Origin: Chitinivibrionales bacterium
GTDB taxonomy: Bacteria; Fibrobacterota; Chitinivibrionia; Chitinivibrionales; WJKA01
Assembly (NCBI GenBank): GCA_014728215.1
Contig: WJLZ01000004.1
Coordinates: 1-64,000 of the forward strand
DNA length: 64,000 nucleotides
Reading direction: 5' to 3'
Part shown: piece after piece, positions 17,886 to 26,450 of the stretch
Layout of the letters: each line of letters begins with the position of its first letter
Position numbering within the stretch: position 1 is the first letter of the stretch
The notes under the pieces: model-generated
Told to the model about the DNA's origin: nothing
What the model saw: only the letters and a program-made list of their open reading frames with translations
Database searches by the model: none
Position numbers and translations under genes: made by a program

Positions 17886-19202
17886 CTACTCTGTGCATAT
17901 TCTCAAATTCGCCGGACCGTGGTTTTTTATCTTTGTTTGATCGGATTCTTTCGGTTCCCCGTACTTTTCCCCGGTGCGTGTGAGGGGATGAGGATAGGGA
18001 TAGGGAGAATAACCGGGTCGTCGTGTATTGGTATAAAAGTCCCGTCCTTCTTTGATATGATCGTCCATTGACGGGTTTTCGCATTTCCAGGGGTTGATAA
18101 CATCGATATCGGCATCTTTGCCGTTGATTGTGTTATTCCACTCGTAAAGGGGTTCCAGGGACTGATCGGTACTCCGGCCTATCTGGTCCAGGCAGGGGTA
18201 CCCGGTCTCGTCTTCATTGCCGTCAACCGGACTGGTCCCGTCACACCGGTTCCACCCATACCGGCCGCACTGATCATTGCCGGCATCCTGACAGGTGCGG
18301 TAATTAACTACGGCGATTGCATTGTCGACGGTGCCTTCCCAGCGGTTGTCGAAAATCACGCCGGTGCCCCCTCGGAGCGTTGTGCCGTACCAGAGTGGAC
18401 CGTCGGAGGTAAACCTGTTGCCGTAAATCTCATAACTGAACGTTCCCCGGTCACGGGTATTGCAGGTGCCGTGACAATAGGCGCTTGCATTATGGATTGT
18501 GTTGTATCGCACCACAAATCTGCCGCCAAGATTGCCGTCGATACAATTGCCCTGATAGTTGCCTGAACGCTCCAGAAAACAGTCTTCCACATACACCGCA
18601 TCGGCGGTCCCCAGTGCCAGGGGGGTTCTCCACGATGCATCCGGATTCTCGTCCCTGACACAGATAATATTCTGGCCGATCATAATGAAATCGCAGTGAT
18701 CGATTACTCCATAGGTATGGCCCCGTATGTTGATACACCGGGAGGGGAGGCTGTCGAAAATGCAGTGGTCGATTCTCCAGTTTTTGGTATTGCCCCGGAT
18801 CTGAATAAATCCGTGGGAATCGTTGTTTCCTTTGAAGGTAAAGCCGGTGATACGCCAGGGTTTGTTGTCGCCGCCGTGGATATTAAAGGGGGTCTGGTCC
18901 CAATCATGAGTGGTCCCATCGATAATGACGGTTTTTCCAGGGCCCGAACCCTTCACCACAACCGACTTTTCTCTGATTTCCACCGGGGTCTCCCATGTGG
19001 CTTCACCCGGCGGAACGAGTACCGTGTCGCGGTCGAAGGCGCCATTGATCGCCCGTTGTACTGAAAGAGCACCGCAGTCATTTGCCGTAATTGTTGCCGC
19101 TCGCGCCGAATGTACGATGACTGCTGAAAAAACAGCTGCAAAATAAAGACTATATTGTCGGGTAACGATATAACCTGTTCTCTTGAATTTCATACCGTTC
19201 AT
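17886..19202 (-). CDS. Secreted right-handed beta-helix protein
   Basis: A 438-residue secreted protein. The frame extends to 19244, but the ATG at 19202 has GAGA just upstream. A second ATG at 19193 is an alternative. The signal peptide ends near VHSARAA. The mature part opens with DTVLVPPGEATWETPVEI, the DUF1565/pectate-lyase-like start, then beta-helix turns such as WRIDHCIFDSLPSRCINIRG and YGVIDHCDFIMIGQNII. It is rich in Cys, and the last 60 residues are probably disordered and Pro-rich. It is transcribed between the polymerase-like gene and flippase B. It may act on the exported polymer in the periplasm or at the surface (inference). Confidence 0.75.
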   Translation of the reverse strand: MNGMKFKRTGYIVTRQYSLYFAAVFSAVIVHSARAATITANDCGALSVQRAINGAFDRDTVLVPPGEATWETPVEIREKSVVVKGSGPGKTVIIDGTTHDWDQTPFNIHGGDNKPWRITGFTFKGNNDSHGFIQIRGNTKNWRIDHCIFDSLPSRCINIRGHTYGVIDHCDFIMIGQNIICVRDENPDASWRTPLALGTADAVYVEDCFLERSGNYQGNCIDGNLGGRFVVRYNTIHNASAYCHGTCNTRDRGTFSYEIYGNRFTSDGPLWYGTTLRGGTGVIFDNRWEGTVDNAIAVVNYRTCQDAGNDQCGRYGWNRCDGTSPVDGNEDETGYPCLDQIGRSTDQSLEPLYEWNNTINGKDADIDVINPWKCENPSMDDHIKEGRDFYTNTRRPGYSPYPYPHPLTRTGEKYGEPKESDQTKIKNHGPANLRICTE

Positions 19203-19305
19203 GTTCTCATTTCCGGTTAATAAAGAAAAAACGAAATGCCCCAACCCGGTTTATCAGCATAAAGAATTCGGGTAATCCGTCGTTAGGGTAAAAGGTGTAT
19301 TACGA

Positions 19306-20742
19306 TCATGAACTCGAAAATGTTTGCTCAGCTTTTTCCTCATTGTCGGCGGAGTAATCCTCGAAGTAGCCGTTTTCAAGTAAAAGCGTATCTTCGGTTT
19401 CGGCCCATGTGCCGTATAAAGGATCCATCGCGGAGACCATCAGAAACATGAACCAGAGCATGCCCAGTGTTCCACCACTGGGAATACTCGCTTCGGTAAT
19501 ATTACTCACAATAAAGATGAAAAAAATCGCCATCCTGAATCCACCAAGATGAACATCGTATTTGATTTCCCGTGACGACCGCCGGTAGGCATCGATAAGA
19601 ATTATACCGACGACGCCTACTCCGATAAGGCCGAGATTGAGGTAGGTTTCGATATAGCCGTTGTGGGCCTGTTTTGGAAGCCACCAGTATTTTTCCCAGA
19701 AAAATTCAATGCGCTCGCCGAGCCAGAAATTGCCGAATCCATAGCCGATGAACCGATTGTTCGGGAATGAGAGGGTCTCGTCCCACAGAACAGTTCTTCC
19801 GGTGAGTGTCATGTCCCGTCCAAGAAAAGAAACGAGCAGCGTTTTCAGATCAAACATCATTTGTCCCGCAAGAAAGAGGAGAAGCATGGTTGCTATATAC
19901 GCGCCGATGAATCCGGTATGATTGGCGATAAGAGGAACTTTCATCACTAAAATAATGGCCACACCAAGAAACAGGCATACAAGCGAGGTGGCACTCTGGG
20001 TAATGACCAGGAGCCAGAAAGAGATAAGCGCAAGGAGCCCGAAGGCGAAGAGTTCCCGCTTTCGCTTCCGTCCCGGAGGATCGTTCAGGACCGCAAGAAA
20101 CTCCCAGAAAAAATAGAGGCAGCAGATCATGCTCAGTATACCCAGACTGTTTTTCTGCGTTGTGACCCCATGATAATCGGTCGTGCCGCTCGGCCCCCAT
20201 CCTCTTCCCAGTTGAGGAAAATACTTGATAAATACCAAGGAGAGGGGGATGAGAAGGTATCCGCACCACCGGATCATCGCCTTGATTGCCGCAAAAGGAT
20301 CGGTTTCCGAAAGAACGATTAAAATCATGAGCAATGAACCCCCTACCTTGACAAACCGTTTGAGCGCAACAACCGGAAACTCCGCCCAGACAATGCTTGC
20401 AAAGGCAAAGGCATAAAAGAGAAGGGGCGGCCAGTTCCTTTTGAGAAGGTTGAATATCCTTCCGGAGCGAAACATGACTATTATCAATCCAAACAGAATG
20501 AGAAGGAGATAGATGTTGCGGTCTAACGAACTTCCTTCAGACAAGGCGGTGGCATAGTCCAGAACTTCATCGCCGGCCGACTGGGGGTGAATCCACCGGG
20601 AAACTTCCCGGGAGGCGATTATCAGAAACCAGAGTTGCGGCACAATCATTTGCCACGACAACTCCTCGCCCCGAAGCTTCTCGCCGTGGAAAAGCCAGGT
20701 GATAAAGAGAAGAACTATGAGTAACGCTAACGTTGGCGCCAT
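19306..20742 (-). CDS. O-antigen ligase/polymerase-like membrane protein, copy B
   Basis: A 478-residue polytopic protein of the O-antigen ligase (Wzy_C) superfamily with about 11 hydrophobic helices. The segment WAEFPVVALKRFVKVGGSLLMILIVL and the periplasmic loop LGRGWGPSGTTDYHGVTTQKNSLGILSMI are typical of the group found in exopolysaccharide loci. Near residues 330-370 is GYGFGNFW...AHNGYIETYLNLG, with the conserved His-Asn loop of the Wzy_C domain. The last 35 residues are acidic and cytoplasmic. It lies 135 bp downstream of the asparagine-synthetase-like gene. It has little resemblance to copy A at 9036-10337. Confidence 0.84.
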   Translation of the reverse strand: MAPTLALLIVLLFITWLFHGEKLRGEELSWQMIVPQLWFLIIASREVSRWIHPQSAGDEVLDYATALSEGSSLDRNIYLLLILFGLIIVMFRSGRIFNLLKRNWPPLLFYAFAFASIVWAEFPVVALKRFVKVGGSLLMILIVLSETDPFAAIKAMIRWCGYLLIPLSLVFIKYFPQLGRGWGPSGTTDYHGVTTQKNSLGILSMICCLYFFWEFLAVLNDPPGRKRKRELFAFGLLALISFWLLVITQSATSLVCLFLGVAIILVMKVPLIANHTGFIGAYIATMLLLFLAGQMMFDLKTLLVSFLGRDMTLTGRTVLWDETLSFPNNRFIGYGFGNFWLGERIEFFWEKYWWLPKQAHNGYIETYLNLGLIGVGVVGIILIDAYRRSSREIKYDVHLGGFRMAIFFIFIVSNITEASIPSGGTLGMLWFMFLMVSAMDPLYGTWAETEDTLLLENGYFEDYSADNEEKAEQTFSSS

Positions 20743-20857
20743 GGTGTTACACAGGGTTTAAAGGTGGATGGATGATAACCAGTGACGAGGAAGGAAGAGG
20801 ATGATAAACGAAGACCATACAGTGGTCAAGTTTTGGATTTACCCTCTGCCTCCAACA

Positions 20858-20872
20858 TTCGACTTTCGACCT
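20858..20872. repeat. Heptamer repeat x2
   Basis: TTCGACT and TTCGACC units lie just after the asparagine-synthetase-like gene on the minus strand. They belong to the same heptad family as those at 25026-25053 and elsewhere. Confidence 0.4.
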
Positions 20873-20877
20873 CCCGT

Positions 20878-22701
20878 TCACCACCGCTCAATCAGCTCCC
20901 GGTTCAGGAGTTCGAGGGAGAGAAGGGTGAGTATTTCCGAAGTATTGTTTGCTTTACCGTTGCAGTGATCCATTACTGTTTTTTCCAGGGCAGTAGTTTT
21001 GATGTACGGACGGGAGATTGCCTGTGGATCCAGGAGTATCGATTTGACATAGTCGGCAAGCTGGTCCCTGAGCCATATGCGATAGTGGTAATATTTATGC
21101 CGTCCCAGAAACATCCGTTCCCACTGGAGTGGTCTCAGGAAGCGGTCGACAACGGTCATGGAGGGGGGCATGCCGTAATTTGCGAGATATTCCATTTTAA
21201 AGGAAAACTCCGCAGGTATGCGCCGTGCCTTGTTCAGGAGTCCGTTGTTTGCAGCGTAAAGGCCTCTGTCGGTAGGGACCCCGGCCAGTGTGGGGTTCAG
21301 TTCTCTGATCAGGCGAAGGGAGAGCGTTTCGTTAGTCAACATGCCGAGAGGTGCCGCATAGGCCATTTGTATGAGATCGTTGTCCAGATAGGGCGATCGC
21401 ATGGTCAGAACCGACTGTTCCAGCGCCCGTCTCCCGTATGAATACCAGGGCATTTGCTTGAAGGCGATGAAGGTCAGGGGAGTACACTGGGAAACGGCGG
21501 CAAAGGTGTTTTCGGCCAGAGAAATATACTTAGCCAGATCCGGGTGTATCATCGCCTCCGGTACTTTTGTCAGGCCGAAAGGGCGATATCCTTTCAATAT
21601 TTCGCTGCCGTAATTGCCGGTCAGGCGTATGGGAGCGATATCCCTGGCCCGGGTGTTCATATACAGTTCGGCCGCCCCGCTTACATCAAGGCACCCGTCG
21701 GTCCGGCGGATTGTTTCCGATGCCAGGGATTCGAAGTTGTCGAAAAAATCATCCTCGATTTTGAGTGCATGATGTGGCTGGTTGCACAGTCCGGCTATCT
21801 GACGGGCGACAATTGAATCGCGGGGTTCCCGATAGGGACCCGCAAAGGTATAACAGGGGAACGCGCCGGAATCCAGTTGTTCGCAGGCAAGAATCCTTCG
21901 GGTGTCCAACCCCCCGGTCAGGGATATACCGGTTTTACCCGGCTCCTGAAGGTAGCGGTTTACCACCGATGGGAAGAGTTCTTTCAGCCGCATATAGAAA
22001 TCATCCGGCGACAGTATTTCCGTCTGTTCAAAGCCCTTGTGTCTGAAATACTTTTTCTTTTTGGGCTTTTTCTTCCCCGTAAAGATCCAGCGCGATCCTC
22101 CGGGCATATAGGACAACCCGGAAAATATGGTCCTGTTTTCTAAAGGGGTTCCGCAGCGCAGATACTCTCCCAGTCCTTTTTCATCGATACGGCGAAGCTC
22201 GGGAAAGAGGGCCAGCAGCGATTTCGCCTCGGAGGCAAAGTAGAAAGCGTCACTGGTTTCATGATAGTGAATCCGATGCATGCAGTACCGGTCGTTGAAA
22301 AGATAGGCCCGGCCTCTCCTCATGTCGATAAGGAGACCCGAAAACCAGCCGTTCAGTGATGAAAAGAAATCGCCTGGATTGTCTTCATAAAGGCGAACAA
22401 GATATGAGGCATCTCCTTGCTCCCGGTTCCGGGAGGGGGGGTGAAGAATATTGCTGCTCTTCGCATGGAATTCCTCGCCGGAGAAAACCAGGGCAACGTC
22501 CTCCGATTCACTGATTATCGGCATCCGGGCGTCAAAAGCACCCTTGTGTGCCGCCCATCCAACATAGATTCCCAGAGGCTCATAGACATACCTACCTGTC
22601 GCATAATCATTGTCACGCAGCATGCAGTTGAGCATTGTGTTCAATTCATTGTCTCTTGCCTCAGGATTTTTTTTGCTTATAATTCCTGTAATACCCGGCA
22701 T
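20878..22701 (-). CDS. Asparagine-synthetase-like protein without the catalytic N-terminal Cys
   Basis: A 607-residue AsnB-like protein with an Ntn glutaminase-like domain (about 1-215) and a PP-loop ATP-pyrophosphatase domain (about 230-607). The expected MCGI start is MPGITGI, so the nucleophilic Cys2 is replaced by Pro and glutamine hydrolysis is unlikely. The PP-loop reads SLTGGLDTRR, and MRSPYLDNDLI matches the conserved RSPYLD-type motif. In O-antigen loci, relatives such as WbpS amidate uronic acids. With a uronic-acid-forming dehydrogenase gene nearby, amidation using ammonia or another amine is a reasonable guess. The start has GGAAGG at good spacing. Confidence 0.82.
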   Translation of the reverse strand: MPGITGIISKKNPEARDNELNTMLNCMLRDNDYATGRYVYEPLGIYVGWAAHKGAFDARMPIISESEDVALVFSGEEFHAKSSNILHPPSRNREQGDASYLVRLYEDNPGDFFSSLNGWFSGLLIDMRRGRAYLFNDRYCMHRIHYHETSDAFYFASEAKSLLALFPELRRIDEKGLGEYLRCGTPLENRTIFSGLSYMPGGSRWIFTGKKKPKKKKYFRHKGFEQTEILSPDDFYMRLKELFPSVVNRYLQEPGKTGISLTGGLDTRRILACEQLDSGAFPCYTFAGPYREPRDSIVARQIAGLCNQPHHALKIEDDFFDNFESLASETIRRTDGCLDVSGAAELYMNTRARDIAPIRLTGNYGSEILKGYRPFGLTKVPEAMIHPDLAKYISLAENTFAAVSQCTPLTFIAFKQMPWYSYGRRALEQSVLTMRSPYLDNDLIQMAYAAPLGMLTNETLSLRLIRELNPTLAGVPTDRGLYAANNGLLNKARRIPAEFSFKMEYLANYGMPPSMTVVDRFLRPLQWERMFLGRHKYYHYRIWLRDQLADYVKSILLDPQAISRPYIKTTALEKTVMDHCNGKANNTSEILTLLSLELLNRELIERW

Positions 22702-22742
22702 GTGACACCTTCCAGATGTTAAGGGTGACCTGAAAAATTTAC

Positions 22743-22781
22743 AAAACAGCGGGAATCGAGCCCTGAGGGCTCTCCTGTTTT
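22743..22781 (-). terminator. Bipartite hairpin after the acyltransferase gene
   Basis: GAGCCC (22758-22763) pairs with GGGCTC (22767-22772) over a 3-nt loop. Outside it AAAACAG (22743-22749) pairs with CTGTTTT (22775-22781). It overlaps the stop codon of the acyltransferase gene on the minus strand. A weak T-rich stretch follows. It could be an attenuator or terminator inside the operon. Confidence 0.4.
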
Positions 22782-23715
22782 ATCGTTGGTATATTCGGTT
22801 GTAAACAGTTGTCCGTATGGTTTTGATACGGCTTTTCAGGGGTGATGGAATAAGCGATTTTGCGCCGTGGTGAAGTCCTGTTTTCAGTGACAGGGTACCC
22901 CGCGCATTAAGCGGGATATAGTAGCGGGGAATATCAAATCGCTTGAAACCATTATGCCGTTTGAATTCCGAAAGTCCGCTCTCCTCTTCTTCTTCATCAT
23001 AGGTATACTTGCCGTAGACAAGATATTCCAGTCCTCTTTTGTAGCAGAGTTCCACTGCCCCGGCGATAAGCATCGTGGTGGGTGATTTGTCACGATGCGC
23101 GTTTTTGGAAATGATCTGCATCGTCCGCGCCAGATTTCCACTGCTTACCAGTTTAATGAAACCGACCAGTTCGTTATCGAGCCAGGCGCCCAAAAAGACC
23201 GCCCTGTCCGGATAGGTCTCGTTTACCCGTTTTACCTTTTCGTAATCTTCCCCGTAATGCCAGAATTTCCGTCCCTGACGAATCGGTGTTTCGTTATAGA
23301 TTTTGGTGATCCCCCGGATCAGCCGGTCGTCAAAGGATGCTATATCAACCTTCAATCCCATATCCCGGGCCCGGCTGATCGCTCTCCGCTCTTTGCTGCT
23401 TATCCGTTCCAGCCAGGTCTCGTAGGCGGTGATCGGAAGGGCTGCATAATTGTCCCGTTCGCAGGGATAGGAATGCATCTGACGGATATCCGGCAGTCGC
23501 TGAGCAAAAGTGAACAGATCGGCAGGTGCCTTAGCGTCTTTGAGTGCCCCGAATATTTTCTCAGCATCAAAAGCTTTCTCATAGTACCATTCATCCTTTA
23601 TCTGAGCGATACGGGGCATGGCACCGGTGATGACCACGAAAAGATCGCCGAAACGGTATGCAGGAACGGCCATTTGCTTGCCACCTAAGGTTATATAATC
23701 TTCACAGCGTTCCAT
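22780..23715 (-). CDS. GNAT/FemAB-type acyltransferase-like protein
   Basis: A 311-residue cytoplasmic protein. The central part, KERRAISRARDMGLKVDIASF near residue 128 then PIRQGRKFWHYGEDYEKVK and FLGAWLDNELVGFIKLV near 190, follows the pattern of GNAT-fold proteins in exopolysaccharide clusters. Its C-terminus is basic (last 40 residues). It has a strong GGAGG ribosome-binding site. It lies between the (alpha/alpha)-barrel gene and the asparagine-synthetase-like gene. It may acylate an amino sugar; the substrate is unknown. It is not close to the FemAB-like protein at 12255-13286. Confidence 0.65.
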   Translation of the reverse strand: MERCEDYITLGGKQMAVPAYRFGDLFVVITGAMPRIAQIKDEWYYEKAFDAEKIFGALKDAKAPADLFTFAQRLPDIRQMHSYPCERDNYAALPITAYETWLERISSKERRAISRARDMGLKVDIASFDDRLIRGITKIYNETPIRQGRKFWHYGEDYEKVKRVNETYPDRAVFLGAWLDNELVGFIKLVSSGNLARTMQIISKNAHRDKSPTTMLIAGAVELCYKRGLEYLVYGKYTYDEEEEESGLSEFKRHNGFKRFDIPRYYIPLNARGTLSLKTGLHHGAKSLIPSPLKSRIKTIRTTVYNRIYQR

Positions 23716-23778
23716 CCATTACCTCCAGTACAATTATTACGATGGGTTTTGTCTGAGAGGGCTGTGCAAAAAAACATA

Positions 23779-25002
23779 TCAATATTTTGCAGGGACCCCA
23801 ACAGTTGTCAACGCGAAATTATCGGTTTTTTCAATTTCCGAAAGTTTGTTGAAAAGCATGGTAATACCCTTGTAGAGGGTGCACTGAGCCCAGTGCATCA
23901 TGGGCATTTTTGCCTTAATTCCTCCGGGATACATGCGGAAATAAAAATGGCCGTCTCTGGCCTGCATATTATCGATCCACCATCCGGCGATTTTCCGGGC
24001 CGTCTCCAGGGATGATGGTTCGATATCGCTGAACAGAGTCAGGGTTTCGAGGGCCTGGCCTGCACACTGGCTGTCCACAGGATAGGTGCGGTTGTGGTAA
24101 TACCGGGGGATGCCATTTTTTTCAAAGAAATTGCTCTTATAAAATTCAAAACCCCGGATCAGATATTCCCAGAGTGAATCATCACCGGTGGCGGCGATAT
24201 ATCGATAGAGACTGTCGAGATTGTAGCCGGTATGGAAATTATCGATCCAGCGATTGTAGGGCTCTTCGCCATACCACCATGCACCGTTTGACAACTGTTT
24301 CGCGCAGCTGTAGTGCATAGCCATACGAGCTCTTTTGAGGGCCTGTGAATTGCTCATCATTTTTCCTGCAGTGGCGAGAAATGATGCCCCGAGCATGCTG
24401 GCGTTATGGATCAGCGTCGCATCGTTGGGTTGATACGCGATACAGAGACCCGCATTGTCCTTTGTTACCGGAAGATCCATAATCCAGCGGGTTATGCTTT
24501 CAATGATTTTTCGGTGGCGGTCTATGCCGAACAATTCATAGGCATCGAGATAGGCATGGCCGATAAGAGATGTCCATACGACAATGGAATCATGCTTGGA
24601 ATACCGTCCACCCCGGCTGGCAAAATCAAAATGGTTCGCCCAGCTGTGATTCTCGAATCTGGGCGATTTGTTTTTGTCGAGCCAGTCAAGCTGTTCGAGC
24701 GCACGAGCCTTGTAACGGTCGTCACCGGTACGCCTGAATCGTTCGAGATAGGCCCAGGTCATATATCCCCGCCCTTTCGTGGAGGGCAAGGGACGAATCC
24801 CCATGAGGGGCCGAAGATTTACCGGCGATTGACGAACCAGCTGCATCAGGACACGGTCCAGAAGGAGATTCCCAAATGTCAGGGGCCTGAACGCCGAAGT
24901 CAACCCGTCAAAAGGCTCATAGGCCATATAACGGTGGCGTTCTACCCACTGTTCCACTTTGGATAAACTGTTTTCGAGTTTATAGGTAATTTTATATTCC
25001 AT
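23779..25002 (-). CDS. (alpha/alpha)6-barrel protein of polysaccharide loci
   Basis: A 407-residue protein with no signal peptide. It has a helical toroid layout like six-hairpin glycosidases and glucuronyl epimerases. Repeated helix-pair signatures are WAYLERFRRTGDDRYKARALEQLDWL, WTSLIGHAYLDAYELFGIDRHRKIIESITRWI and YNLDSLYRYIAATGDDSLWEYLIRGFEFY. Conserved-looking aromatic and acidic residues (WYGEEPYNRWIDNFHTG near 260) would line the pore. Homologues occur in many exopolysaccharide loci but have no agreed function. Its position directly after the AlgD-like gene suggests action on uronic-acid-containing glycan. The start has GGAG at good spacing. Confidence 0.65.
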   Translation of the reverse strand: MEYKITYKLENSLSKVEQWVERHRYMAYEPFDGLTSAFRPLTFGNLLLDRVLMQLVRQSPVNLRPLMGIRPLPSTKGRGYMTWAYLERFRRTGDDRYKARALEQLDWLDKNKSPRFENHSWANHFDFASRGGRYSKHDSIVVWTSLIGHAYLDAYELFGIDRHRKIIESITRWIMDLPVTKDNAGLCIAYQPNDATLIHNASMLGASFLATAGKMMSNSQALKRARMAMHYSCAKQLSNGAWWYGEEPYNRWIDNFHTGYNLDSLYRYIAATGDDSLWEYLIRGFEFYKSNFFEKNGIPRYYHNRTYPVDSQCAGQALETLTLFSDIEPSSLETARKIAGWWIDNMQARDGHFYFRMYPGGIKAKMPMMHWAQCTLYKGITMLFNKLSEIEKTDNFALTTVGVPAKY

Positions 25003-25025
25003 GGTAACACTCCTTTTTGTACGGT

Positions 25026-25053
25026 AGTCGAAAGTCGAAAGACGAACGTCGAA
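25026..25053. repeat. Heptamer repeat x4
   Basis: Four consecutive heptads: AGTCGAA, AGTCGAA, AGACGAA, CGTCGAA. They lie in the 108-bp gap between the AlgD-like and (alpha/alpha)-barrel genes. This is the clearest example of the heptad family in the window. Confidence 0.6.
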
Positions 25054-25110
25054 GATAGAGAATTCATGATTTTACTCATTTGTCGTAATCTTCACCCCTG
25101 ATTTACCTCT

Positions 25111-26427
25111 TCACCACGAAATTCCATAATAATTGCCGTTACATTCGGCTGGTTTGTTGATGATTCGTACCAGGTCGATAATGGTGTGATTGTTATGGAT
25201 TTGTGAAAGTGCTCCCCGGAATTCTTCTTCATTGTTACCGATAACGACAACATCACTCGCGGCGATAAGATCTTCACAGTTTTTGCACATCAGCCGGGAG
25301 ATATGGGGTATCTGTTTTTCGATATACTCCTTGTTGGCGCCCATCAGACGGGCGATTGAGACATTTTTATCGTAGATACGGATAGAAAATCCCTTGCCGA
25401 TGAGTGTTTCGATCACTTCTACCAACGGGCTTTCCCGAAGGTCATCGGTGCCGCCTTTGAAACTGAGTCCCATGAAACCGATTGTTTTACCGCGGTATTC
25501 CAGCAGTTTGCTGATTACCCGGGTGATTTGCTGATGATTGCTGGTGAGTATGGAACTCATCATGGGGACTTCCAGATCCAGAATTTTCGATTCATAGGTG
25601 ATGGCCCTCAGATCTTTGGGAAGGCACGATCCGCCGAAGGCAAATCCCGGTTTGAGATAGGCCGGTGAAATATTGAGCTTGTGATCCCGGCAAAAGATAT
25701 CCATGACTTCATGGCTGTCGACGCCAAGCATCTTGCAGATACTGCCGATCTCATTGGCAAAGCATATCTTGAGTGCGTGAAAACAATTGTCGACATACTT
25801 GACCATCTCTGCCGTTTTGATATTCGTGTGGACAATCGGGGCATCGATACCGGTATATATCTCCTGAAGTAATTCTCCCGACCGGCTGTCGATTTCACCG
25901 ATCACCGTTGTGGGCGGACTGAAAAAGTCTTTTACCGAGGTCCCTTCACGGAGAAATTCGGGATTCATGCAGACCCCGAAATGCTCGCCAGCCTTTTTCC
26001 CCGAAACCGTCTCGATGGTTGGAATAACCAACTCGTCAACGGTCCCCGGCAAGACCGTACTCCGCACTACGACGTCAAAGTAGTCGTTGCGATTCCGCAG
26101 GACAGCACCGATTTGTTCGGAGACACGGCGGATAAATGCTTTGTCGAGACTGCCGTTGCTCCGGCTGGGTGTGCCGACACATATCATTCCTACATCCGAT
26201 TGATCCATCGCTTCCCGAACATCGAGTGTGGCCGAATATTGGTTATTGCGGATTACATCGGCAATAAGAGTGTCGATGCCCTGTTCAACAACCGGGCTTT
26301 TTCCATTATTTATCATTTCTGTTTTTAAGGGATTGGTATCAACGCCAATTATATGGTGGCCTAGTTTCGCCAGGCAGGCGCCCGATACACATCCAACATA
26401 TCCTAATCCAAATACACATATGCGCAT
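25111..26427 (-). CDS. GDP-mannose 6-dehydrogenase-like (AlgD family) nucleotide-sugar dehydrogenase
   Basis: A 438-residue NAD-dependent dehydrogenase that oxidises a nucleotide sugar to the uronate in two steps. It has the Rossmann motif GLGYVGCVSGACLAKLGH (residues 7-24), VRSTVLPGT near 122, MNPEFLREGTSVKDF near 154, and the catalytic Cys268 in GFAFGGSCLPKD. The numbering and this motif coincide with AlgD of Pseudomonas (436 residues, Cys268), so GDP-mannose is the likeliest substrate. UDP-glucose dehydrogenases share the fold and remain an alternative. It is followed in the operon by the (alpha/alpha)-barrel gene and preceded within 23 bp by a GT4 gene. Confidence 0.85.
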   Translation of the reverse strand: MRICVFGLGYVGCVSGACLAKLGHHIIGVDTNPLKTEMINNGKSPVVEQGIDTLIADVIRNNQYSATLDVREAMDQSDVGMICVGTPSRSNGSLDKAFIRRVSEQIGAVLRNRNDYFDVVVRSTVLPGTVDELVIPTIETVSGKKAGEHFGVCMNPEFLREGTSVKDFFSPPTTVIGEIDSRSGELLQEIYTGIDAPIVHTNIKTAEMVKYVDNCFHALKICFANEIGSICKMLGVDSHEVMDIFCRDHKLNISPAYLKPGFAFGGSCLPKDLRAITYESKILDLEVPMMSSILTSNHQQITRVISKLLEYRGKTIGFMGLSFKGGTDDLRESPLVEVIETLIGKGFSIRIYDKNVSIARLMGANKEYIEKQIPHISRLMCKNCEDLIAASDVVVIGNNEEEFRGALSQIHNNHTIIDLVRIINKPAECNGNYYGISW

Positions 26428-26450
26428 GGTTCACCTCTGCTTGTTGTGGT

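Noticed and set aside
20782-24966. Long antisense frames (for example 20782-21441, 23095-23688, 24406-24966 on the plus strand)
   Set aside because: They lie opposite well-supported genes, lack ribosome-binding sites and are explained by the codon usage of the sense genes.
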